In this document: positions 1 to 13,200 of the stretch, piece by piece
Numbering within the stretch: position 1 is the stretch's first letter
How the letters are laid out: each line of letters opens with the position of its first letter
Assembly: GCF_003286085.1 (NCBI RefSeq)
Contig: NW_020825294.1
Coordinates: forward strand, 10,686,501-10,750,500
DNA: 64,000 bases
DNA from: Drosophila persimilis
Taxonomy: Eukaryota; Arthropoda; Insecta; Diptera; Drosophilidae
Reading direction: 5' to 3'
Notes under the pieces: generated by a model
What the model saw: only the letters and a program-made list of their open reading frames with translations
The model's database searches: none
Told to the model about the DNA's origin: nothing
Position numbers and translations under genes: made by a program

Positions 1-490
1 ATTAGGGCTCATTGATTCGTCCGTCATGTTTTCTCCAACCCATCCAAAATGTAATTCATCATCATTGCAGCTTAATTAACTGACCTGATCTGAGCAAAGG
101 TGACAATTGATTAAATTCAATACATCATTTCCATTAATTTGTAAGCCCTGCTTGTTCACATTTGAATTTGATTCGAATTTTGACACTTCAGACCCGCGGA
201 GCGACCTCCAGTGGAGGATTAGCAGCGTAATGCTTGATGTAGTGGCTATGCCTAAAGCCTAACACCGTTACTAACCGCGGGCGGCACTTTTTTGTTGGGT
301 CTTTGATGTATGTAAATATTCATGTCTGAAGGTTGTAGGTTTCTGGTGGGATGGTACAGGTGATCGTTCGCTAAATAAATGCGGTGCGTGTGGAATATTA
401 ATTATGGAATTTTAATTATGGAATGTAACATGTGAAGGTGGAACATCATCCACGGCTCCGCTAATGTCTCCGCTTGTCTTTCCCAATCAG
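1..490 (+). other. intron of galactosyltransferase-like gene (right part)
   Basis: This is AT-rich sequence with no convincing coding frame, ending in a splice acceptor (tttcccaatcag, ending at 490). The next exon starts in the middle of a glycosyltransferase domain, so this stretch is read as the end of an intron whose upstream exons lie left of the window. Confidence 0.6.
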
Positions 491-1091
491 AGCTACATGT
501 CTGGCGGCGCCTCCTATGTCCTGAGCCGCGAGACCCTGCATCGTTTCATGACCCAAGCTTATGAATCTGAAGTGGTTTGTCCGCAGCCCAAGAGAATGGG
601 CATTGAGGACTTCTACATGGGCATCTGTCTGCAGAATGTGGGCGTTCATTTGGTGGACTCTGCACAGGCGCTGGGAGGGGACGACGCAAAGCACAAATTC
701 ATGCCATTGGATCTGGAGAGCTATATGTCCGACTCTAACGCTACAACCCCGGACTGGTTGCGGCTGATGAGTGTGTCCGAGGTCGAAACTGTGAGTCTGA
801 TCATCCCCTTGCTGCCATCAAATTTCAATCACTGTTTCAAATCATCGTTCCGGTTAGGGCTTCAATTGCTGCTCCAATTATTCGGTGGCCTTTCATTATG
901 CCAGCCCCGAACGGATGTACCTCTATGAGTTTTTGCTTTATCATCTACGAGTTTTTGGACGCCGCGAACCCTCAGAGCATCACACCAGACACCACTTGAC
1001 CGCAACGGATTTGATGAGGAGATTTCCACTGGAGGACAATTCGTTCATAAAAGATTTACAAAAAATGTCAGAGAAGCCAGATAATTTCTAA
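491..1091 (+). CDS. core-1 beta-1,3-galactosyltransferase-like protein, C-terminal part (partial)
   Basis: This is the C-terminal 177 residues of a type II Golgi glycosyltransferase of family GT31. The family adds galactose in beta-1,3 linkage to GalNAc-Ser/Thr and so makes the core-1 O-glycan. There are two exons, 491..790 and 858..1091, separated by a 67-bp intron (GTGAGT...TTAG, phase 0). Family marks are SYMSGGASYVLSRE, then GIEDFYMGICLQ (the usual EDV motif, here EDF), then GFNCCSNYSVAFHY, the paired-cysteine segment near the C-terminus. A stop at 1089-1091 is followed by AATAAA at 1137-1142. The N-terminal anchor and DxD motif must lie left of the window. D. melanogaster has several such paralogues near 23A-B (CG3119, CG2975 and CG2983, from memory), and I cannot say which this is. 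The family call is firm; activity is not shown. Confidence 0.85.
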
Positions 1092-3377
1092 ATTCTACAT
1101 ATAAGACTCCCGCCTTCTTCATGTGATTCTAATATTAATAAATTAGGCATAAGAAACTTTAGCTGTATTAAGGTTTACGCGTGTCCTTAGCAATAACCGA
1201 TATTTAGCTTGGTTAGCTTGATTCTGGCCTACGTATCTTTGTATATTACATTCAGGATCATTACAATTCAGACAAACTGCTGGAAATCGAAGAAAAACTA
1301 GAAGGGAAACTCCTAAAACAATTATACCCAGTACATACTATGTACTCTCCCCAGTTAGCCTTGCCATTGCCGGAGCAAACAGCATTCTGTAGTTCACTTG
1401 CCCAGCAGAGACTTAACAGACCATCCAGCGGATCGCTGAGATCTATGTTAGATGCATGTTAACATTCATAATTAAAATACCAGCGCAAAAGTATGCAACA
1501 CAAATGTGTGCAGTTGCTGAGGCTAAAATAAAATATATAATATACCTAATAATAATAATAATAAATAATAATATAGATTTAGAAAAAATCCATCGAGAAC
1601 AGTTATTCTGGGGAAATCAGGACTAAGAATAATTTCAATTACGATTACAAGGAACTTCCCTCGTTCCCTCAAATTCCCTCATATTCCGGATTCAACTTTC
1701 AAACAATGATCTTATTCAAATTCAAGTTTCGTTTATCTCTGAAGAATTACAATTATTGGCAGCAACTTCTGAAACATCAAGATTTCAATTTTTAAAGCTG
1801 TTGCTCTCATATGCAGAATTCAGGTTATATTCATAGCCACGGCATTGAAGATAGCGTTTGTTGCAGGTATTGGCAACCAGTATTTACAGTAATAGGACTA
1901 GTTAAAAGTAAACCTCATTCCCACGCACTCATTGCTGGCGATCTTCTCTTCTTCCAATCACGCGTCTACACTAAATGTCACTTTCCGCATTTGAACTTAA
2001 GTAAATACCATATAACATATTTACGAGTATGGCATAATACACTCTCGTGAGGTTCGACGAATTTAGTTAATTTGAAGCCATTGCACAAATAGAAAAAAAC
2101 GCGAGGTGTTGTAAAGTAATTTAGTTCAGAAACAAGAATAAAGAGTTTGCAAATTATTTTGATTTGAACTTTTCATTTTTTTCCAAAGTTTAAATTCGGT
2201 CTATATGTATTTATTTCAGTAAGCTCCAAGAAAGCGTACTGCTTTCTAGCTTGGCTAGAAAATCTCTTTACATGTTTTTGTTGGATTATTTTTTGTAATA
2301 TTCCGCAAATGGTATAAAGTAGACGCCTGCCTGTAATATATATATATGTATTATAAAATTTATTACAGTGACCTTGCAATTTTTGCAAGTATTTAATTAA
2401 CGCTTTGCGCGATGCTACCACGAAACCAAGTGGCAACAAAGCAGGGGGAATGGCAGCAAGCTACTGGCTGAAAGCCGATGAATCATTCTGGGAAATCCTT
2501 CACTTGAGGCATTCTTGCATGAAGGGCCTGCCCGACAGAGCTAGTGGACTGGACTGAATTGTTTTCATTACCAAAGTCAATGCCTGTGTCTCACCTTACT
2601 TGAATGCTGTTTTAGCTTGCAGTTTGTGCTGTGGTGTGCTGTGCTGTTGCCAGGCCGCAGTTAATTAAATCCAAAATCACGTACGCATGCGCAGTGTGTG
2701 CCAGTTGGCATTTCGTCTCTCATGGAGCCCGCGGCTGGTGTATGCCTTTGGAGATTGAGATGTTTTCAGAAGCCGGCTGGATACGAGTGTACAAAACTTA
2801 TTATGATAAAATTGCATTGGAAAGATCTTAGATTGAGAGTCGATTGGATTTATTTACAAAAGAGCCCTCATTGAAGAGGCCATTAACATCAGTTGTAAGT
2901 GAAAGGGAGCTACAGCATTACCTTTTTTGTTTGTTTTTCGCACTAAGTAATACATTGTATTGTATCATTGCCCGGCTTAAAAATATAGTTAGGCATGAGC
3001 TCAGTGTGTTAATCGGTTAATACAAGCAATTGAACATAAAAGCACAGCTCATGTATTTATTGAGGAAGCGAACTCCCCGACACTTGTTCAAACAGGGCGC
3101 TTAGCTGTTTGTGGGAGTGGGCCACAAGTGCACCTTGGCATTGCACTTCGGGTTGGTTGTGGTTTTGGTTTTGGTTTTTGGGCTGGGAGCGTACATTTCG
3201 ACCTCATTTGGGCTGAGAGATGGAATCATTCATTAAATACTTATGGCCTAAATGGTTATGGGAAACTTAGCTAAGCTTCTGCCCACACGCGTTCGGTGTA
3301 TGATTTATGGCCATTTGTCTAGAATGAGAAAAACTACAAATAATTATATGGAATAAAATGCATCTACTCTTCTCGAC

Positions 3378-3398
3378 AGAGAGAGAGAGAGAGAGAGC
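3378..3398. repeat. (GA)n microsatellite
   Basis: Uninterrupted GA dinucleotides. In Drosophila such runs can bind GAGA factor, but nothing else here points to a promoter. Confidence 0.85.
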
Positions 3399-5130
3399 TC
3401 TTGGAAGAAAAGAACTGAGCGATGGCATTGAATTTACACGGAAATGTTACGGAATTCTCGACCATAGGAGTTGATTATTTTATTATTATTTTTTATTTAG
3501 AACAAACTTGAGCTTGAATGTTTTTAATCGTTTTCCATTCCACCAATTCTGCTGTCAAGTGCTACTTCAAACTTCTAAAGTTCACGTTGAAAATTGGACC
3601 CTTAGTTCGGTGTGTTTTTTAATTTACTCGGCACGATTCGATAGCATCGAATCAAAGAATCCAATTAGCTGAAATACCACTTTATTTATGAGCTTCCAAC
3701 TCCACGCTGAAACTATTTGCTAACAAGCTAAGCCAACAGAGCTGCCAATTGGAGCTACCTGTAAGTTAGTTTAGTTTAGTTAAGCTTACTTATTTGCCCA
3801 ATTCAAGCTCAATGTTTCTCCATTCCAAAACGGCCGTCACACCGTGCGTATGCGTAATGCATTTTAGCACCGACTGCGGGCTGCTGTCTTTTTCTGAGTT
3901 GTCTATTTCAATGGCGCGTGTTCCATTTTGTGGGCCGACACAAGCTCTACGAGTGGTTCGGTTCGGTTCGGTTCGGCTACGCAGTGGATGTTGTTGCTCT
4001 TGTTATTGTCACCTGTCGGATTATTATTATATTTTATTTTATTATACTTTGCTGCTGTTGCTATTTTTTCTTCGAATTGTGCGTTGCCGCCGTCGAGTAG
4101 CACTCCGCGACCTTCAATCGCTCGATCCAGATTTGCAAGCCATTACATTTGATATTATTTGATATTTTTTTCGAACTGAAATTGTATCGTAGCCCAAGCC
4201 ATAAAAAATCAATTACTCAGCAATGCGTAGCCGTGCCTCACTCAAAAATTGTTTGTTGGATTCGTTTCTTTTTTTGTTGTTTTTCTGTTTGCCAGTTTTT
4301 GTAGCGAAAGTTGTTAGACAATTTAGTTTTCATTTTTTTTTTCCTGCTGCAGAGGAAGATAAATTAATTATTAATACGGCTCAAATATTTGCAGTTCATT
4401 TCAGATAAATTCAGAAATTATTTCTTATTTATACCCACTTGTACATTTATACCCTTCACTTTTTGCTGCCAAAGGAATGTGATATATTTTTTTTATTTAT
4501 CTTCTACTTTTCGTGTTCTTTGTGCGTACAGATTGTTGTGGTGCTGCTGCTCGAGAGCTCGCTTCGAACACGTAATTGGTGTTCGCACCGAAAGTGTTTG
4601 GGGCTTGGTAGTGACAAGAAATATCCAAGAATCCAAGAGCACTTGATGTTTCGGGACTGAACTCAATTAAAGCTGGAATACGAAATTAGAATCTATTTTT
4701 GTCTATCAAGTGCCTGAAGACTACACAGGGAATATAGTAATATTTTCCATATAATTTCCCTGTATTCTCACTTAACAAATCTTTGGCCACATAAGCTCTG
4801 CCTTAAGGAGTCAGTAAGTCCATCATTTAGTCGGATACAAAGATTTATAGTACATTTATGGAGATTATCTCTGCAATATATTCCAAAGTATTCCATGCTA
4901 ACTGCTATGAGCTCAACTGAGAATTCCATAAACAGCCCACAGCTGCAGATACTAATCGAGTTTACTTAGTCAACTGCGAAATGTTCGAGTAGAAGGCCCC
5001 TGAAAATATGTATTTACAAGTTGCCTCAATGCACGCACAGATAAATCAAGAATCTAGAATCAAGAATCGACGACAATCGGCCGCATATAAAAATTAATTA
5101 ATTTAATTACTTATCTAACTGAATTGCTTT

Positions 5131-5171
5131 GCAGTGCTGAGTGCTGATTGCTGACTGCTGAGTGCTGAGCG
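5131..5171. repeat. degenerate GCTGAGT/GCTGACT tandem repeat
   Basis: About six copies of a 7-bp unit (GCTGAGT, GCTGATT, GCTGACT) in AT-rich flank. A related CTGACT-rich stretch lies at about 5537-5565. Confidence 0.7.
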
Positions 5172-6499
5172 ATAAACTTCAACTTATGTGTGCTTTCAAT
5201 AATGTTTTTTACTTTAACTTTTTTCTAATGACAATTGAGCATGAAATGCTAACAGTCGAAATAGTTTTTTTGTTCTCTTCTGCCATTTTGTAATTCATTC
5301 GAAGTGCACTTCAAAGTGGGGAATATTTCTTCTTTTTGTTGTTTTTTGTTTCTGTTTGGATGCGTGTTAAACTTTTGCTGCTAACGTTCTGCCAGATTGA
5401 TAAATATTTATAGATGCGCCCGATCTGTTGCTGGCTGACTGCACTTGTTAGCCCGGCTGGGATCGAAGATAAATAAGAATTTTAATTGATTTTAATGTGC
5501 ACAGCTGCACTGTGGAGAGGCAGCAGCACATGACGACAGCTGACTACTGACTGCTGACTGACACCCGAGCAGAGATCGAAGAGGCTGGCACGGAGGCCAG
5601 AAGGAGCAGCGACACAAAACACAAAGTAAGCTGTTGACATACTCAGAAGAAAATTGACATAACATATTGTCTCCGTACAATGGCTAAGTATTCCACAGAT
5701 TAATCATTGGATGATTGTGTGGTTGGGCCACTTGACCTTTGGTCGTTGACATGGCACGTGCAATGGTTACTAAAATCAATAAATTATATAATTTACCTCT
5801 TCTTAATGCTCTTTTGAAAAAAGATTTTACATTTAAAAACACGTATTCCCAGTGGAAACTTTTCTACTCAGCTTGACTAGGAAGATTGATTTATTATTTA
5901 AATTTAAAATTCGGAAAATACATATAATAATACAGATCTGCTAAAACTTGGTTCTCTCATCTCGGAAGTACAATACTCACTTGTCTAGACCCAAATTAAG
6001 ACTCTATAAAACGCAGTTCGGTTCCACTTCATAAAGAACAAATACTCATAAAATTTGATGCTACTCCAATTAGTATGCAAATTTCGTGTAATCAAACAGA
6101 GTTAAGTAATACTCGCTGCTGCCTCAAGACGATGTTGTCTAGGCATAAATTCTCAAGAACAATCCATAAACATCTCATAAACGCAAATAGGAACTCCCCT
6201 CTCCATGGGGGCCGGTTTTTACCACTCAATTAACCGAAAGAGCGAAGAGACAAAGAGACAGAGAGACAAAGAAAGAGCGGTATTCAAGTAAGAGGTTGGA
6301 GTTGTAACTCCTCTCTTAGCAGACAGTTCAAAGATATTGCTATTGTTGTTGCTCGCTCGCGCTCCACGAATACGATTATATCGCTCGGAGTCTTTTGCAC
6401 TGCATCCGTAAGACTGGGAAATGCCCATGAACTCCCCAGGGAAATAGCGCCGGAGAGAAAGGGTGATAAACACACAATTGACATGAGAATGATTAATAC

Positions 6500-7560
6500 G
6501 ACACGTCGTCATGTCAAATATGACGGAACTCATTTAGAGACGGACCTGGCTGGGCTCGGGTCGGATCGGATCGGATCGGATCCGAAAAGGCAAATCCGGC
6601 ACAAAAACGAAATGGAGCATATATGTACATATGTAGTACCAGTAGTTCGGGAGCGGATCGCATCCCACAAAGAGCGGTGGAGCGAGAGCGCATGAGTGCG
6701 AGTACAAGCGATTGTTGCGACCGGTTTGGCTGGGAACTGAACAGAGCTCCCTCCATGTGGAAGGTCCCCACACAGCTGGGTTCAGTATTCGACGAAATCT
6801 TGGCCACTGCGGACGTACATATGTTGGAGCTCCCATCCCACGCTTCCTCTCTCGCTATCGGTTCTCCTTCGTTTCGTGTGTGTGCTGTGCCGTGCCGTGC
6901 CGTGCTTTTGGTGAGAGATCCAGACCGAGACCGATACCACGACCAAGACCAAGACGAGAGTGAATGTGAAACGTGTCGCGCATGCGCCGTCGAAGCCCCG
7001 AGTTTCGTCTTCACCGTTATTATAGTTTCTGTGTGTTGGTGCGGTTTTCTTGCTCAAATTTGTATCTCTATGCAAAGTGACAACCGGAGTTATGCGAAGA
7101 CGCTCGAAAATAGTTGGAATTACTCAAATTGTTTGAAATAGTGCAAAAACCCGATAAACCCCGAACACCCACCCAGCCTGTTGTCTCTACTCCCAGTTTC
7201 GTTGCTATTTTTGTGTGTCGTTTGTCGAACGCTTTGGACCTTCTGGTTTCTTCTTTTTTCGGTGTTTGCTTCGCCATCTCTTTTGCTCGCATGCACAACC
7301 GCCGTCGATTCGGCTTCTTTTTCTCTCACTCTCTGCGGGTCCCCTTTCGGTGATCGGCTCTTCTTTGTCCGATGCTTCATCGGTGTCTGGGCTTTGCTTG
7401 CGCCTTCGTTCATAAATTTAATTTATTTTCGTGTTTAATTTTAGTTTTTGTTGCTGCTGCTTCTTCTCCCACTGGGGCTCAGCCTCCCCTCCGACAACGT
7501 CCAACAGCAAAATTATGGGTTTGCGCAATTTTAACAACTGTGAAAAAATAAACGAAAACA
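6500..7560. promoter_or_regulatory. GC-rich block, possible distal Duox promoter or 5' UTR
   Basis: This kilobase is richer in GC than its flanks. It has open frames on both strands that show no domain and no codon pattern, as expected of a promoter or 5' UTR. It includes GGATC repeats, CpG-containing stretches and, from about 7450, a CAG/AAC-rich tract resembling a Drosophila 5' leader. Duox lies 3 kb downstream on the + strand and is the nearest candidate target. There is no direct evidence of transcription. Confidence 0.3.
6558..6583. repeat. (GGATC)n short tandem repeat
   Basis: About five copies of TCGGA/GGATC within the GC-rich block. Confidence 0.75.
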
Positions 7561-10144
7561 CTAAAAGAAGCAGCAGGGGAAAATTAGTTAACCAAACGGA
7601 AGTTTAAGCGCCAAGTGCCAAAAGAAACATTGCTTTGAAACACACAACATTATAAAAGTATTCACTAATATTCGCATATTCGATCAGAGACAAAGGGACC
7701 TTTGATGCAACGATTATGCACTACCTATATAGACATATGTACATATGTACATATATGTATGTAGTATATGTGCATATTTCGTAGCTAAGAACCCAATGAC
7801 TGAGATCAGTCTAAGATCAATAAATTGCGGTTCTACACAAGGAACAAGTTCTTCAATATTTTAAAATTAACTTGATTTTTTCTACAAACACATCTTTGAC
7901 TCAGCTTTGCTCAACAATTTCTGAAATTAGCTAGAAAAAAAATGTTTGTTAATTAATATGAACATGCCTGGGGCCCCATGGCTAATGTTCGGAAAGTCCG
8001 GGCTTTGACTTCTACCACAGACAATTTTTGTATTATACCGTAATTTCAAAGTGATTATTGCCGTTCAGTCCTCCACGCTTTCTTGGCTTTCTCTCTTGCT
8101 CTCTCTCTCTCCCTCTCTCCAAACGACACACCGTCGGCCTCTCCTCTCCCCTCTCGGGTGCAAGCCATCGCGTTCGCCCACAATTTACCGACCATTTGAA
8201 TTTAGCTCTTACTCTATTAAATTTTCTCTGCTCTGCCATTGAATAATAGCACTCGTAATTTCTATGCAAGCCCCAAACTGCATTGGCCGGGAAAATGTTT
8301 CTCTTGGGTCGGCCGGGGAGGCGTCTCTTGGTGTCTTTATGACTTTGTTAGCTTTAGCACTCCGCCGTTGTTGTAATGTTAATTGTTTGCAGTTGTGCAA
8401 TGGCATTTTATTTTCATTTTTTCCTTCTCTTCGTAACTTTGTTGCACGCACACACACAAGCACTCACATTTACTGGAATACCCTTGCAGAGGATATTGTC
8501 GCTTCGATAAGAAGTTGTGCTTGATATTCATATTGATATAGTAGTCCCATGTTTAAGTGTAAAAAAACAGGGCTCAATGTTCTTTTCTTTCTATGCTGAT
8601 CACGGCATTATAAGAAATATTCGCTTTAGAGCTTACCGATGGAAAGTAAAGTAGAACATATGTAACATGATAGTAATAATAGCTGAGAAACATTGCTTGA
8701 ATATAAGGATTTGTTTAGTCGAATACTTACAGCATATCCAATAGGTCCCTTGGGAAAAACTTGAATCGTTTGTTGGGTTCTGCATGTCCATCTGTTGAGA
8801 AGTATGTAGATTAGCAATGAGATTTTCGGATATTTCGGACAGCAAGGGTATATGAACTTCGGCTCGAGGAAGTCACTTTTCATACATTTTTATGCTATTC
8901 ATTGTTGTTGTTGCTGGAGTGCTATGTTTTTGTTGCTTTTTTTCGGCTTCTTTCTCGACTAGTCGTATTGTCGATTATGACTAATGGAATCCGTTTGTCG
9001 TTGGTCGGTTTGTCGGTTTGTAAGCCGACGGAAGGTCAATTGTTTTGCGGGTAATTCCGTTTATTTAATATTTCGTCTCTCAGCTCTTCTCTGCTCTTTT
9101 CTTGGCTTTGCCCCTCCTCTCCCTTTGTTTGGCTTGGTTTGCCATTTACTTGGCCATACACACAGACAGGCCTGCACTCAATAAATGCGATTTAATTTCT
9201 TGGTTTGGTTGGGTTGGGTTTGGTTTGTGCAGACCAATTAAGTGGAAAACATTAACGAACCGTTTCGTCATTTACCTTAGCCCTTTTGTGGTTAAATCAA
9301 TTGTTGCATTAAAAAAGTATTAGCGTGTATTTGTACATTATTTTGGTGATATATAAATAATTAAATTATTAAATATCGACTATTGGGTAAAGAATATCAT
9401 TTGGGTTTTCTACTTGTTGATTCACTTGATTCGAATGAATCGGATTGCTTTTGAAACCATTCTATTCCGTTGAAAGTAAAGTCGAGCAATATCTTACAGG
9501 CTCCTGCTGTATTGCCTATATACATACTTATATAAACATACAGAAACCTTTCCCTGTTCAAATATCTTTTCTATATTTTTGGCTTGGCTAAGCAATAATA
9601 AATTAAAGGTTACTGTTGATTAATCTCCGCTCTCCATGATCTCTCGTTCGAGCCACCTACGAAACCAGACCAAACCAAACCACTTCCACAACATTCTTGG
9701 GCAAATAGAACAGCCAGTGACCACCCAGCCAATCCATTAATCCATAACTTCATTAGGATCTATGCAAATTCGACGAGCCCACACCCGCCAGCAAACATTA
9801 TTAACGAGTATTCGAGTGAAAACGGTACCCGCTTTAAAGACCGTTTGGAAGACATCAAACAAAATGCTGGAATGTCCGAGCCGAGTGAATCACAGATAAT
9901 CAGATAATCATCGTTCACAGAATTGGTTTGTTTCATTTTCGCAGAGCAGCCGAGGAGTACCGTGGATGAGTTCCGCCGATGAGCAAACATTGAAATGAGA
10001 AACAAAATTTCCAGCCGAGTCTCCGCCTCCGTCTGTGTCTCTGTCTCTGCCCCTGCCATGTGCCGTGTGATAAAACGAATATAATGCAAAATTAGAGTCG
10101 ATCCCCCACAAGTTAATCCTCCTCCGCACATCGTCTGTTATACA

Positions 10145-10180
10145 TATATAAAGTTTTCGTAATTAATTTAACAATACAAG
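10145..10180 (+). promoter_or_regulatory. candidate TATA box for Duox proximal promoter
   Basis: TATATAAAG at 10145-10153 lies about 120 bp upstream of the Duox start codon, with room for a transcription start near 10175. The 90 bp after it are A-rich and free of ATG, as in many fly 5' leaders. TATA-like strings are common in AT-rich DNA, so this is tentative. Confidence 0.3.
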
Positions 10181-10273
10181 CGCGCTACAGCCGAACGAAT
10201 TTCGTATACAACAATAGCAAACAAAATATAATACATATAGTATAATAAATAATAAAAATAGCTGGCAATCAAT

Positions 10274-13200
10274 ATGAGTGTTCCAAGCGCGCCCCAACAG
10301 AGGGCAGCTAAAAAAAATCAAAATCCGAAACAAATCCATGCCCGACTCCGACTCCGGCTCCGACCCCGGCTTGGATGGCCCAAAGCCCCTTGCTGGGCCC
10401 TGCCATTGTTGCTGATTTGTCTCGGCCTGAATCTGGGCCTCGTGCATTGTTATGGTGAGTACCAGTACCGTCCCGCCCTACTCCGGCCCCATAGAGTGTG
10501 TAAGTATGGTTATTCAATTAGGTTCATTTGCATAGACATGGATCATGTTGCTAAGGGAATGGGTGGGAAATCGGTTATGTTTTGGCGCGATCAACATATC
10601 TTTCGACGTGGCCAATACGGTGTATTGATTAGACAAATATAAAGAAACTATGTATAGATTATACATCCCCCAATAGTTCAGCCTTGGCCCCCTCAACACT
10701 CGCTTTTCGCGACAGAATGACAGTTATCATCTCATCCCATCCAAAGGTTGCACACTTCGAATGGCTATCCAGCTAAGTTTTGCTGCAAGTTGGTGGCAAA
10801 CAAATTTATGGCTTTTACAGCAACTAAACCCGTCATAATTGCACTCGCAAAATGCTACCTGCCTGCGGGCCTGTCCAGAACTGACGTCACCCCCGAGGCG
10901 TGTGGCGCATGGTTGGAGGTGGAGTGGCGATCGGCAGACATGCCAAGATCTCGTGCCTTCAAAATGACCGATTAGACCCCGGCCCAGTCGGTTAGACAAT
11001 TTATTATTCATAATAGACAAGTACGAGGGACTTAGTCGGCACTTCGACTACCAGATACCCGTTAGAGCCTATCTTAAAATTGGATATCTGACAACTAGCC
11101 GATGCTCGGCTAACGGAATGCAGTACGAGTATCCCCTTGCAACCTTTAAGTACCGGGTATTGCAAGTATCTATGTACACATTTTCCGAGCCCCAAGAACA
11201 GAGGCGGACAGACAGGTGGAAGCCGGTTGGGGCATTGATTCCGAGATGTCTGACGTACGGTCACGTATGGCTTATGCAGTGGGTAGGGGCGTGGCCGCTT
11301 AGCCGATACCCGAGTCAAATGTCAACGCACGATCAACCGGCCCCGTCTCCCGCCTGGCCGCCTCGATTGATTCGCTCACTTCCTCCCACGCCCCCTTTCG
11401 ATTTGCATTGTTTCATCGTTTCAGTTTTTGCATTGTTTTCGATTCGCTATTTTTGCTTATCATTTGATTTATGGACAGAAAGCTGCTTCATTTTAAATGT
11501 TTAGCGTAATGAAATTACTGCAAGCAAACGTGAAATATATCCCATTGTGTGGGATAACGATAACCCGCCCGTCGTGTCCATTTCCCCATGCCCGTGCCCT
11601 CTTCATGGGCGAGCGATCACGGATCACCGATCACCGATCACCGATCTGGTCACCCCAGGTGGTGCACATGGGGAAGTCGAACATTGAATTTGCTTCGGCG
11701 CTCGGCAACAATATAATTTGTTTCATTTTGTTTTCCTTTCATCAGTTTTATTAGCATTTGCCAAGGTTTGTTGTTGATTCGTCTTCGAATGATTAGGTTT
11801 GAGAGAGGGCAACGATTTGTAGCCAAATCGGATTTCATCCGACATTCTCAGAGATTAAGTCTCAGAATTTGGGAAAGGCGATTCGGAAACAAGCTAGAAA
11901 TAAGTTTCCTCTTACTTCAACTCTACAGTAACCCATTAACAAAGTAATACGAAAGGTTAATCTTTATAATATGCATAAGTAATTCGATAGATATGTACAT
12001 AAAACAAGACATAACGCTTCAATATTCAATTCAAACATTGAACCTGCCTAATCTTAGATACGTTCTGTCGACTTGCACTTTTAATCTAATATACAAACAT
12101 ATTTATGTACAGCATTATTAACAGCAGCACTGGGGATCACGATATGAGACTTATCTTCGGATAGAGACTTCCTAGCGGAACAAATATAACAGCAACACAC
12201 GCTCATATTGTATATTACTCAGAATGAATGAATTCTCAGAATGACTGATTATTCATTGGATTTTTGCAGAAAGTGAAGTTGAGGGCTGTCAGATATAACG
12301 GAAAAGGATTGCGCCAACTGCTGGCAATCGATGACGCTATTGCGGAATCTTAAATAGGGACACCATACGAAAACCCTTAGTGAGAAACCTTTTGAAATTC
12401 TGGTGACGAACTGCAAACAGCTGGAACGTCTGGCCTTTGGTGTAGGATACCTTGAACAGAGGAAGTAGCGGTGGAAGAGAAAAATCTTTGACGGATACAC
12501 ACATAAAAAAAAAACAATATCTTTTACGTTAATTCGTTGGTTGACTTAATACAGGGTTATTCAGGTCACATATTAGTAAACAAAGAATCTTTTTGAACTA
12601 GCAAATATACTGCAAATCTCCAGGAATCCACGAGGATTGCTGTAGATTGGATTCGTATGGGTTGTCTGGATTATCGGTAAAAACATATGTACTCCAGCTC
12701 ACGGGAAGGATTGGCGACGAAGATTTGAAACAAGTTTTGCAGATCGTTGAAAAATCGACAATTTAAATTAAAAAAATAGAATTCACTTCTTGGAGTTTAT
12801 TGCATGAGAAGTAAATGTGTTAATGGTGTCCCAATGCTATTTTATATTGTCTCTGGAGTTGCACATACATATGTATGTGCATATGATATTGATCATCGGC
12901 CAGGCCTTGTAAATCAACTCTGAAACAGACAAAGATTTGCTTACATTTATGTTAAAATCGCCAATATAGGAATTTTTAATTAGGCAAATGGCATTTTGAT
13001 TAATGAAACAAAAATGCCCAAAATAAAGAACACTCCAGCTGATGCAGCTGATGCAGGGGCAATCCAACAAAACTCCAACTGAATCATTGGCATCGTGTTA
13101 GCAGAAATACGAGAATACTTTTGGCCGGTGTTGGTGTTTTGTTTCAGCTTTAGTTTCACTTTTGGAGCGACGGCATTCTTTCCGAGCAAATCCTCAAATC

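Larger units (their letters stand above)
1092..10273. other. non-coding interval upstream of Duox
   Basis: No open frame here shows a domain, a coding-like pattern or paired splice sites. It holds the galactosyltransferase 3' UTR (to about 1160), a GA run (3378-3398), a degenerate CTGAGTG repeat (5131-5171), a GGATC repeat (6558-6583), a GC-rich promoter-like block (about 6500-7560) and AT-rich filler. Some of it probably regulates Duox. Confidence 0.5.

Noticed and set aside
6514..7141. Overlapping frames of 166 (-) and 172 (+) codons
   Set aside because: Both strands are open in GC-rich DNA. The protein sequences are Arg/Ser-rich and shapeless, so this is better read as promoter or leader.
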